A stretch of 6,386 nt of DNA from Roseiarcus sp043739325. Its GTDB lineage: Bacteria > Pseudomonadota > Alphaproteobacteria > Rhizobiales > Beijerinckiaceae. Shown here in pieces: positions 1-6,029 of the stretch. Below the pieces are notes generated by a model that worked only from the letters and a program-made list of their open reading frames with translations, searched no databases and was not told the origin of the DNA. A program made the position numbers and the translations under genes. The stretch is taken from NCBI GenBank assembly GCA_043739325.1, contig JAYUFK010000079.1, positions 1 through 6,386 of the forward strand, in the 5' to 3' direction. The first letter of the stretch is position 1. Each line of letters begins with the position of its first letter.

Positions 1-96
1 CCTCTTCATTGTCGCTAAAGTCGACAGCGCGAAAAACAAACCGATTCCAGATATTGCGAGGCCGGAGTCTCTGTAGCAGTCGACGCATCTGCACAT
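1..96 (-). CDS. possible 5' fragment of a small membrane protein, cut by window edge
   Basis: An ATG at 96-94 on the minus strand opens a frame that stays open to base 1 (32 codons). It encodes a Cys-rich start (MCRCVDCYRDS) followed by a hydrophobic stretch (GLAISGIGLFFALSTLA) and Met-Lys-Arg, which resembles a single membrane segment. It lies 48 nt downstream of the acyltransferase stop on the same strand, so it could be the next gene of the locus. Against it: no clear Shine-Dalgarno sequence precedes the ATG, and the stretch is too short for family recognition. I do not recognise a product. It may equally be a chance open frame. Confidence 0.18.
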   Translation of the reverse strand, partial: MCRCVDCYRDSGLAISGIGLFFALSTLATMKR

Positions 97-144
97 CCAA
101 TGGTTCGAGAGACGGCGCGCGCGGCCACGCCTATTTCCTCTGTC

Positions 145-2118
145 TTATTCAAAAGCCCGCGCAAACACAGGCGAAACCAGCCGCGACCCGAAATTGGATA
201 AATGATTGTCATCTGAGTATAGAGAATTGATTCCAGATCTAATCTCGCAACGGAGCGAGTGACATAATAATGTTTGCGGAGATATGATCTTTATTGGATA
301 TTTGATCGATAGCGTATCCAACGACATCAGAACAAATTTTTCTCGATTGTAAAATTCTTCTAGAGTCGGCCTAATATCGACGTACCGGCCAATATTAAGA
401 TCGTTGTTATATATCGATCTTGGCACATTGTAGCCAATTTCTGGCACTGGGCCAACTATCCAAACACTCCGTCCCGATTCATTAAGAATACGAATCGATT
501 GCTCCAGTCCACTAAGGAATTCAGCTCTGTTGTCATGCGCGGTTGCAGGCGAAATGTTTGATGAAATTAACCTCACGAACGATGGACTTCGGCCCTCTCG
601 CTTATAACGCGTTCCCTCCGCCCATATGCCCCATCGGCCCGCTAACAACACAGTCCGAATTGTTGGTTTGGATATTATAAAGTCCACAATCGACTTGTTG
701 ATCGCACCGCAGCCGCGTATGTCCGAGCGGTCGATATCCAGCAGCGGCGCGCAGCCGTCTGCTCCGGCGAAGATTCCGCTCTGGTGACTCTGGACCGCCG
801 CCGCATCCACGGCTGCGCGCAGGGCCTCGGCCTGAGAATCGCCCCACAGCGCGAATGTTGGATCGCCGGATGTGACGATTCCCAATTTGCAGAGCTCCCC
901 GCGGACCGTCTGGTCGACAGTCTTGCTGAGACAAACCGCGCGATCGGGATTGAAATCATCGGCTCCCGCCAGAATACTCAGTTGATCCGGCGAAAATCGG
1001 TTTGGCGCCCCTCCGGCATGAATGATTGCGAGCCCAAACCCGATGGCAGCGCACGTCGAAAGTAACGCTGCGGCGAATATCGGCCTGGTTCCGCTCGAAA
1101 GTTCGCGTCTTCGGCGAAATGGCCGCTCGATGAAGCGCCATGAGAGAATTGAACATGCGAAAGATACAAAAAGAACCGCGCCAGTTTCAAAAGGCTTCAA
1201 TTCCTCGATACTCAGATGGTTTGCAAAAGCAAAAAGACAAAAATGCCAAAGATATAGAGAGTACGAAATCTTGCCGATGAATACGAACGGGGGCTTTGAC
1301 AATATGGACTTAACAATGCTCCCACCGTTCGTACCGCTCCAAATAACAAACAGGGCGCCAAAGGTTGGCAAAGGCGCGGCCGCCCCCGGAAACGCAGTGC
1401 TTTTTGTGTATATGAACACCGAAATGGCGATCAAGGTTACGCCGGTCAATGCCACGCCATTTCGAACGTTTTTGCCGCGCAACTCAGGAAAAGCGCCCAT
1501 CGCCAACAAGCTGCCGAGCATCAGCTCCCAGGCTCGCGCGGGACTTAAATAGAAAGCGGCGGTAGGATACGATTTGACCGCCCAAAGACTCATCAGAAAA
1601 GACGCGACGGCAATTGAGCTTGTTACCAGTATCGTGCTTTTGCCGAATAACCTCCGAGCAAGAATCAGATATAAGGGAAAGGATGCGTAGAACTGTTCTT
1701 CGACCGACAAGGACCAGGTATGAAGAAGCGGCCTTTCGGACGTCGGAGCATCGAAGTATCCAGATTGTCTCCAAAAAAGAATATTGGAAACAAAAAGGGT
1801 CGCGGCGACAACGCTTTGGCCAAACGACTTGTAATCGTTCGGCGCCAGCACATACCAACCAACGATTGCGCAAAAACCGATGACCGAAAATAATGCCGGA
1901 AATATTCGCCTGATACGTCTTTCATAAAAATATATTAAAGAAAAACGATCTTCGGACAATTCCGAATCAATAAGAGAGGTAATCAAATATCCCGATATGA
2001 CAAAGAAAATATCGACTCCAACGAATCCCCCGGAAAATATCGTAACGCCCGCGTGATAAAAGACGACGGGTATAATTGCGACGGATCGAAGCCCGTCTAT
2101 ATCCGCACGGTATGACAA
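145..2118 (-). CDS. OafA/YrhL-type acyltransferase-3 with C-terminal SGNH domain (glycan O-acyltransferase)
   Basis: This 657-residue protein is an inner-membrane O-acyltransferase that probably acetylates a surface glycan. The N-terminal acyltransferase-3 domain (about 5-340) shows DGLR (8-11), the catalytic-type His22 in FYHAG, FFVISGYLI (38-46), a basic RRIRR loop (67-71), LHTWSLSVEEQFY (132-144) and SWRFIERPFR (326-335). About ten hydrophobic helices are visible, plus one more near 347-367. A periplasmic SGNH-like domain follows (about 385-657) with the nucleophile block GDSQ (426-429, Ser428) and a C-terminal DDNH (636-639). Cysteines at 396, 410, 456, 470, 619 and 624 could form disulfides. 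The start is TTG, supported by GAGGGA at 2129-2124, 5 nt upstream. The length fits the AT3-SGNH fusion class. Both gene ends are AT-rich (28-40% GC in lines I counted), unlike neighbours. The acyl donor and exact glycan are unknown. Confidence 0.93.
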   Translation of the reverse strand: MSYRADIDGLRSVAIIPVVFYHAGVTIFSGGFVGVDIFFVISGYLITSLIDSELSEDRFSLIYFYERRIRRIFPALFSVIGFCAIVGWYVLAPNDYKSFGQSVVAATLFVSNILFWRQSGYFDAPTSERPLLHTWSLSVEEQFYASFPLYLILARRLFGKSTILVTSSIAVASFLMSLWAVKSYPTAAFYLSPARAWELMLGSLLAMGAFPELRGKNVRNGVALTGVTLIAISVFIYTKSTAFPGAAAPLPTFGALFVIWSGTNGGSIVKSILSKPPFVFIGKISYSLYLWHFCLFAFANHLSIEELKPFETGAVLFVSFACSILSWRFIERPFRRRRELSSGTRPIFAAALLSTCAAIGFGLAIIHAGGAPNRFSPDQLSILAGADDFNPDRAVCLSKTVDQTVRGELCKLGIVTSGDPTFALWGDSQAEALRAAVDAAAVQSHQSGIFAGADGCAPLLDIDRSDIRGCGAINKSIVDFIISKPTIRTVLLAGRWGIWAEGTRYKREGRSPSFVRLISSNISPATAHDNRAEFLSGLEQSIRILNESGRSVWIVGPVPEIGYNVPRSIYNNDLNIGRYVDIRPTLEEFYNREKFVLMSLDTLSIKYPIKIISPQTLLCHSLRCEIRSGINSLYSDDNHLSNFGSRLVSPVFARAFE

Positions 2119-2139
2119 TGAGATCCCTCAAGTTCGTGA

Positions 2140-2203
2140 ATTTCGGTCGCTGTGAGGTAGAGAAAAGGACGAACTAAGACAATCTAAAATACCGGACCGA
2201 AAT
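2140..2203. repeat. 9-bp inverted repeat ATTTCGGTC...GACCGAAAT upstream of the acyltransferase gene
   Basis: ATTTCGGTC at 2140-2148 and its exact reverse complement GACCGAAAT at 2195-2203 are separated by 46 nt. Both lie in the intergenic region before the acyltransferase gene. One arm falls directly after the candidate -35 hexamer, the other about 20 nt upstream of the TTG start. It could be paired operator half-sites or a long-range stem in the leader RNA. No T-tract follows, so it does not look like a terminator. Confidence 0.4.
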
Positions 2204-2209
2204 GGCCAA
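2181..2209 (-). promoter_or_regulatory. weak sigma70-like promoter candidate for the acyltransferase gene
   Basis: On the minus strand TTGGCC (2209-2204) is followed after exactly 17 nt by TAGATT (2186-2181). Each hexamer matches the TTGACA/TATAAT consensus at 4 of 6 positions. The site lies in the 141-bp gap between the deacetylase stop and the acyltransferase start, where a secondary promoter would make sense. The match is modest and could arise by chance. Confidence 0.28.
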
Positions 2210-2259
2210 GTATCGGCGCCCGGTCTGGTTAACTTCGTCGCCCAAACCTTAAACATTGC

Positions 2260-3387
2260 TCAATCCCGACGGCGCCAGGCCGGGCGACGGGACCAAGCGC
2301 CTCGCAGAATTGCGTCTATCGTCTTGGCGGCTCCGATTCTTTCGGCGAAAACGCGCTGCACGACAAAGCGTTCGTCGTCAATCAGGCCCCCGGAGTCGAA
2401 AAACAGGCCGATGAAGTGGTGAACCCGGCGAAGTTCCGCCAGCCACTTACGGTCTATCCCTGCGCCGGAATAGGGAAATGCGAATGGCACGGATTTCTGG
2501 TCAGTCAGATCGCGAACGATGCGGCAAGACTCGACGATTTCCCGCTCAGCATCGGTCTGCGATAAGCCCTGAAGTTTGCGATGACTACAGCTATGCGCGC
2601 CAATGACAAAGCCGTCCGCTTGCAGTTGACGGATCTGTTGCGTCGTGAGGTAGGGCTGAACCTGGCTTTGATACCCTTGCAAATCGACATTCAGGCGCGT
2701 GCACAATCTGTCCACTAAAGGCTCTTCGGCTTGCGCGATGGTCAGCAGCCAGTGCAGCAGCGGTCGGAGTCGAGGATCGATATGGCGACCGAAGTTTGCG
2801 ATGTCCAAGGGAAGATTTGCCGGACCAAACAGAGATCGCTCTGGCGGCGATGGAAAGCGTGCGTCCAGGGCCAAATCACGAACGATCGCATCGACGTTCT
2901 CTACGGGCAATCGGAGTATCGCTTCAATGCAGAGCGAAGCCTTGCTCTCACGGAAAACAACAGCATTGTCGATAAGATCGGTAATGACGAAAAATACGCA
3001 ACTCGCGCCATGGCGAAGCAGGATCGGCGCGGCGACATTGGCGCATTCGGCAAAACCGTCGTCGAACGTCAGCATCACGGGGTTGTCGCGAACAACCTTT
3101 GGACAACTGCGTCGTCGCACAAGTTGTTCATATGAAACGAAACCAAAGTTTTTTTGGAGGTAGATGAGATCGGCCTCGAAGTCAGCCGAACTGAGTTCAG
3201 GATAATGCTTGAGATGCGGTAGGGGCGTATCAGAGACCATGTGATAGCAGAGCCCAACGGCGGTTTTTGGGAAGAGCTCGCGCCACACTTGCGTCGGCGC
3301 CCAACGAAGGACTTGGCCAACGCCCGCTCTGAGGGACGATGCAAGGGCTGACTTCAGATGGTCAGACGAGGCCAGCGAAAAATTCAA
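2260..3387 (-). CDS. polysaccharide deacetylase (NodB/CE4 family)
   Basis: This 375-residue protein should hydrolyse acetyl groups, typically N-acetyl on an amino sugar, with a metal-dependent CE4 active site. Visible motifs are YHMVSD (48-53), the catalytic/metal motif TFDDGF (107-112, Asp109 and Asp110), the metal-binding HSCSH (265-269, HxxxH) and FAFPY (302-306). No signal peptide is evident, so a cytoplasmic location like NodB is likely. About 150 residues separate TFDDG from HxxxH, far more than in minimal NodB domains, so a helical insertion (about 140-245) is present. The start is TTG at 3387-3385, overlapping the sulfotransferase stop as TTGA; only a weak GAAGAG-like ribosome site precedes it. 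The overlap implies translational coupling with the sulfotransferase. The substrate cannot be determined. Confidence 0.9.
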   Translation of the reverse strand: MNFSLASSDHLKSALASSLRAGVGQVLRWAPTQVWRELFPKTAVGLCYHMVSDTPLPHLKHYPELSSADFEADLIYLQKNFGFVSYEQLVRRRSCPKVVRDNPVMLTFDDGFAECANVAAPILLRHGASCVFFVITDLIDNAVVFRESKASLCIEAILRLPVENVDAIVRDLALDARFPSPPERSLFGPANLPLDIANFGRHIDPRLRPLLHWLLTIAQAEEPLVDRLCTRLNVDLQGYQSQVQPYLTTQQIRQLQADGFVIGAHSCSHRKLQGLSQTDAEREIVESCRIVRDLTDQKSVPFAFPYSGAGIDRKWLAELRRVHHFIGLFFDSGGLIDDERFVVQRVFAERIGAAKTIDAILRGAWSRRPAWRRRD

Positions 3388-4337
3388 AATATGAACTCTT
3401 CGGCTTCGCCGTCCGCCACATTGCGCATGTTGAGCCGGAGTTTGGATGGCTTGCCCGGTGCGCCAGCAAGCCCCAGGATCATTTGTTGAATTGCGGGTTC
3501 ACTCAGGCTTTCGCTTGGCGCCAAAACGAGCCTCTCGGGATAGCGCGCCGCGCGCTGCTCCAATTGGCTATTGTAGTCCTGTACGTAGCGAGCGATCATT
3601 TCGTATTTTGCGCGATCAGGTTCCTTTTCCGCATAGTCGGGCACGGGATAAGTCGGGTAAGCGCGGTCCCAGGCGGTCGCCGACCAAATGCCGTTGCCAT
3701 GCGGCGCCCAATGATTGAGGGTGCCGCGCCCGCTGCCCTTAACGTTCATAAAGGACCTGGTGCATGCGTCGACGTCGCGAAAGAGTCCCACGACACGGCT
3801 CTCGGGGAAATGTTCGAAGAAAACGTCAAGAGTGTTGAGCCACCAGTGCGATACGTCCGCGACCAAAGAAAAGTAATCAGCCAATATTCTGAAACGGCGT
3901 ATATGGAATTGTATTTGAGCCTGATTTGGCGTCCAGTCGATTATTGGCGGGTTCTCGTGCGTGCAGCAGCTGCCATCCACGGTTCCGAGTAGCGCGGCGA
4001 GCGATGTTGACCCAGACCTGCCGCTGCCTATCCCGAGCATTACTTTACCCGGCGCCGCTCGCTTTGGTTTGGTTTGCAGCAGCACATCCATGTTTCGGAA
4101 ATATTCAGAGGAAAGTCGTTCGGTCGGAAACGCGTTTTCGATGATCCTCAGAATAAGCCGGCTTCGGCCGACTGTCCCCAAGGGATGCTCCTTCTGACGC
4201 ACCTCGAACCGCCGTTCCGCCGCCTTGTTGCTCGCGACGCTGTCGGAAGGATCAAAGCCAAGCTGTTTCGATCCGGGCCACAGACGCCCAAGGACTCTGC
4301 GCCGCAGGGCAAGGATTGACGCGGGAATACGACTCAC
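3384..4337 (-). CDS. PAPS-dependent sulfotransferase
   Basis: This 317-residue cytoplasmic protein most likely transfers sulfate from PAPS to a sugar hydroxyl or amine. The 5'-phosphosulfate loop is GIGSGRSGSTSL (102-113). The 3'-phosphate site is LFRDVDACTRSFM (185-197), with Arg187 and Ser195 eight residues apart as in classical sulfotransferases. Further blocks THENPP (126-131), NHW (208-210), WDRAYPTY (223-230) and RYPERL (265-270) match, from memory, a bacterial sulfotransferase subfamily. The N-terminal 85 residues are basic and unassigned. The GTG start overlaps the stop of a 28-codon ORF (GTGA) but lacks a good ribosome site. An internal TTG at 4181-4179 has AAGGAG 6 nt upstream, so a shorter product starting at Leu53 is possible. 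The stop overlaps the deacetylase start. Acceptor unknown. Confidence 0.87.
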   Translation of the reverse strand: MSRIPASILALRRRVLGRLWPGSKQLGFDPSDSVASNKAAERRFEVRQKEHPLGTVGRSRLILRIIENAFPTERLSSEYFRNMDVLLQTKPKRAAPGKVMLGIGSGRSGSTSLAALLGTVDGSCCTHENPPIIDWTPNQAQIQFHIRRFRILADYFSLVADVSHWWLNTLDVFFEHFPESRVVGLFRDVDACTRSFMNVKGSGRGTLNHWAPHGNGIWSATAWDRAYPTYPVPDYAEKEPDRAKYEMIARYVQDYNSQLEQRAARYPERLVLAPSESLSEPAIQQMILGLAGAPGKPSKLRLNMRNVADGEAEEFIF

Positions 4338-4420
4338 AGGGCAAGCTGCGATTCGAACTCGTCCAACGTGAACTGGTCATCGCGCGGGGAGCGTGTATTG
4401 CTCGCCATCCTTTCCATCAT
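4334..4420 (-). CDS. candidate 28-codon small ORF bridging glycosyltransferase and sulfotransferase genes
   Basis: The ORF starts at ATG 4420-4418, 4 nt after the glycosyltransferase TGA, and ends with TGA at 4336-4334, overlapping the sulfotransferase GTG by GTGA. It encodes an acidic peptide beginning MMERMASNT and ending DEFESQLAL. Of 28 codons, 22 end in G or C, as expected for a coding frame here. The same 4-nt overlap style is used between sulfotransferase and deacetylase. In-frame alternative starts are GTG at 4423 and ATGs at 4417 and 4408. The ribosome site is weak (GGAAAGG abuts the third ATG). I do not recognise the peptide. It could be a functional micropeptide, or a coupling cistron whose translation delivers ribosomes to the sulfotransferase start. 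Confidence 0.42.
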   Translation of the reverse strand: MMERMASNTRSPRDDQFTLDEFESQLAL

Positions 4421-4424
4421 CACG

Positions 4425-5483
4425 TCAATTCCAGTCGAAAAAAGAGGTCTTAGGGCGCAGTTTGAGGCTTTGCAGAGCTTTGCGAGCATAAGTCTTTGGC
4501 ATTCGGCCCAATTTTGCTACGGCTTCCGCTTTCTCATATCCAATGCCGCGCGAAGCGAATGAAACGTACCTAGGGTAGGTCGGCGCGATGTTCGGATTGA
4601 GCTTTCGCGCGAGCTTCAGAAATTCAGCGAAGGCCTGTCGGTCGTGGTAATAGAGCAGCCTCGCCCACAACGTGCAGTCATCGAGCAGATGCTTACGGTC
4701 CGCCGGGGGTAGTTTGATCTCATCAAACAATCGATGCCCCGTCTCCTTCAAGACCTGTTCGATCCAGGCCAAGGCGACGTCCACCGATCGGTAGCGCGCG
4801 CCATCGCCGCCGAGGTAGGCTTTGTCGCGATGCAAACGCCATATGTAGAGTGGGTCGTCGGAATGCACCGGTTCAAGGCGGCCGGCCTTAGCGATGCGAA
4901 CGTTGATTTCCTCACATTCCCAAAACCTCAGCGATTCATCAAAGCCGCCGATCGATTCGAGTACTTTGCGGCGCGCCAGTCCCGCTGAATGCAAGGGACG
5001 ACATGCCGCGGCCAGGCACATGATCGGCTCCTTTCTCACCATGTCGGGTTTGACGAGAGGGCCTTCCCAAGTTATCCGCCCCTCGTCGAGATAGCATCTA
5101 CGCCAGGGCGAATAGACCGCCGCCACATCTGACGGCGCGCTCGCGCAGTAAGCCATCTGGCGCTCAAACTTATTCGGGGCGATCAAGTCGTCGCTGTCGA
5201 GAAATTGCACCCACGAGCCGTTCGCCGCCTTCAAGCCAATATTTCTTGCCGCGCTTGGGCCCTTGTTGCTGCCAAGTTCAAGAATTTGAAAGCCATTCTT
5301 GAAACTTTTACGAAGTATTTCGCGCACCACCGATACTGTATCGTCTTGTGAGCCATCGTCGACGACAATAAGTTCAAACTGCGAATAAGTTTGGCCGATA
5401 AGATTGTCGATGGTCTCGACGATCCATTTCGCGGCGTTATAGGTGGGAATAACGACACTTACGAGTTCCACGCGCCGCCCCAT
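4425..5483 (-). CDS. family 2 glycosyltransferase (GT-A fold)
   Basis: The product (352 residues from this ATG) transfers a sugar from a nucleotide-sugar donor, presumably to a lipid-linked or growing surface glycan on the cytoplasmic side. Counting from ATG 5483-5481, it opens with VSVVIPTYNAAKW, the usual GT2 start, within the first 20 residues. The nucleotide-binding block VVDDGSQDDT lies at 41-50, SAARN at 77-81, the metal-binding FLDSDDL at 94-100, and GGFDESLRFWECEE at 179-192, the acidic acceptor/base region. No membrane helices are visible. The C-terminal ~110 residues are basic and probably helical. The frame stays open upstream to a TTG at 5624, but that extension looks unlike GT2 proteins, so I chose the ATG although its ribosome site is poor. 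It is the first gene of the minus-strand set, 4 nt ahead of the small ORF. Sugar specificity is unknown. Confidence 0.92.
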   Translation of the reverse strand: MGRRVELVSVVIPTYNAAKWIVETIDNLIGQTYSQFELIVVDDGSQDDTVSVVREILRKSFKNGFQILELGSNKGPSAARNIGLKAANGSWVQFLDSDDLIAPNKFERQMAYCASAPSDVAAVYSPWRRCYLDEGRITWEGPLVKPDMVRKEPIMCLAAACRPLHSAGLARRKVLESIGGFDESLRFWECEEINVRIAKAGRLEPVHSDDPLYIWRLHRDKAYLGGDGARYRSVDVALAWIEQVLKETGHRLFDEIKLPPADRKHLLDDCTLWARLLYYHDRQAFAEFLKLARKLNPNIAPTYPRYVSFASRGIGYEKAEAVAKLGRMPKTYARKALQSLKLRPKTSFFDWN

Positions 5484-5530
5484 TTTAGATCGAGTTGAGA
5501 ATCGCCAGCATCTTGCGCGCCGCACGGTCC

Positions 5531-5541
5531 TGTACCGTACA
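5531..5541. promoter_or_regulatory. palindrome TGTACCGTACA in the glycosyltransferase leader
   Basis: TGTAC-C-GTACA is a perfect 11-bp palindrome about 48 nt upstream of the glycosyltransferase ATG. It overlaps a second short inverted repeat, ACGGT(5524-5528)/ACCGT(5534-5538). The core GTACCGT recurs at 5609-5615. It could be an operator for the glycan genes, but no regulator is encoded in the window and chance is possible. Confidence 0.25.
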
Positions 5542-5627
5542 AGATATCCGACAACGACCAACCTGCCGACCCACAGCGTTGGCGGACGTACGCCGACAAT
5601 GCCCGAGAGTACCGTTCCGAACAAACA

Positions 5628-5633
5628 ATAATA
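5628..5633 (-). promoter_or_regulatory. possible -10 element for the glycan gene set
   Basis: TATTAT on the minus strand (5 of 6 match to TATAAT) sits in the only AT-rich island upstream of the glycosyltransferase, about 145 nt before its ATG. No convincing -35 hexamer lies 16-18 nt upstream, so the promoter assignment is weak. Confidence 0.15.
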
Positions 5634-5701
5634 AGCTGTTAGCGCGCGACGTGCGGATAGGTTGGCCTAGCTATCTCTGCTCCGTCGCTTGTCCCGACAG
5701 G

Positions 5702-5735
5702 CGCTACGTACGCCGGCTTGCCAGCCCACGTAGCG
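5702..5735. repeat. nested inverted repeat / hairpin
   Basis: CGCTACGT (5702-5709) and ACGTAGCG (5728-5735) are perfect 8-bp arms. Inside the 18-nt spacer a second pair, GGCT (5715-5718) and AGCC (5723-5726), forms an inner stem with a TGCC loop. No T-run follows on either strand, so it is not a typical intrinsic terminator. It could be an element end, a recombinase site or a transcription barrier. Confidence 0.45.
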
Positions 5736-5906
5736 GCGCGCGCGATTGAACCTCGCGCCGCGTTCCAGCGACGCGGTCGCGACAAGCACCGCTCGGGGGA
5801 TCTGGCGTCATCGGCCGCGATTTATTGCGCACACGCTGTCGCTAAGGATAGCGGCCGGCTTCAGGCGGAAGCCCCTTGATAGCGTCTCATACGAAATCCG
5901 CTTGAA

Positions 5907-5938
5907 CGTTTCGTCTGGTCGAATCCACGCTCGAAACG
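5907..5938. repeat. 7-bp inverted repeat CGTTTCG / CGAAACG
   Basis: CGTTTCG at 5907-5913 and CGAAACG at 5932-5938 are separated by 18 nt. A third related half-site, ACGAAA at 5891-5896, also pairs with TTTCGT at 5909-5914. The three half-sites are close enough to serve as protein-binding sites, for instance in a recombination end, but this is inference. Confidence 0.3.
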
Positions 5939-5985
5939 ATAGAGGGCTGACCGCAAGACGCGGATCGCGTGCGAATTGAACGAAC

Positions 5986-6002
5986 CTGCTCCTTTGGAGC
6001 AG
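5986..6002. repeat. perfect 7-bp stem, 3-nt loop hairpin
   Basis: CTGCTCC (5986-5992), loop TTT, GGAGCAG (5996-6002). No T-tract follows, arguing against an intrinsic terminator on the plus strand. It immediately follows a doubled GAAC (5978-5985). Subterminal hairpins are a known feature of IS91-type rolling-circle elements, and this could mark the element end, but I cannot prove the boundary. Confidence 0.45.
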
Positions 6003-6029
6003 CAGGAAAAGGACTGAGCCGAAGTCGCC

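Noticed and set aside
112..126. GGCGTGGCC...GCGCC stem after the acyltransferase as terminator
   Set aside because: Only a 4-bp GGCG/CGCC stem and no T-tract; not a convincing terminator.
1022..1552. 176-codon plus-strand frame inside the acyltransferase gene
   Set aside because: It lies wholly antisense to a clearly coding acyltransferase-3 domain and has no recognisable features.
2699..3163. Plus-strand frames of 134-154 codons opposite the deacetylase
   Set aside because: Antisense shadows of a gene whose catalytic motifs are clear in the other strand.
3339..3992. 217-codon plus-strand frame spanning the sulfotransferase and deacetylase start
   Set aside because: Antisense shadow; the opposite strand carries intact sulfotransferase motifs.
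5484..5624. N-terminal extension of the glycosyltransferase to a TTG at 5624
   Set aside because: The 47 extra residues do not resemble GT2 proteins, which start close to the VSVVIPTYN block. The ATG at 5483 fits the family; the extension is more likely leader DNA.
113..5744. Shared CGGCGCGCGCG at about 113-123 and 5734-5744 as flanking direct repeats
   Set aside because: Low-complexity CG alternation expected by chance in GC-rich DNA.
5746..5979. Plus-strand 77-codon frame starting with TTG
   Set aside because: Arginine-rich, without hydrophobic core pattern or known motif, and no ribosome site; typical chance frame in GC-rich DNA.
5746..5981. TTGAAC repeated at 5746-5751, 5902-5907 and 5976-5981 as possible IS91 target sites (GAAC)
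   Set aside because: A six-base word repeated three times is weak evidence, and the IS91 target tetranucleotide is expected at the far (transposase 3') end, not here.
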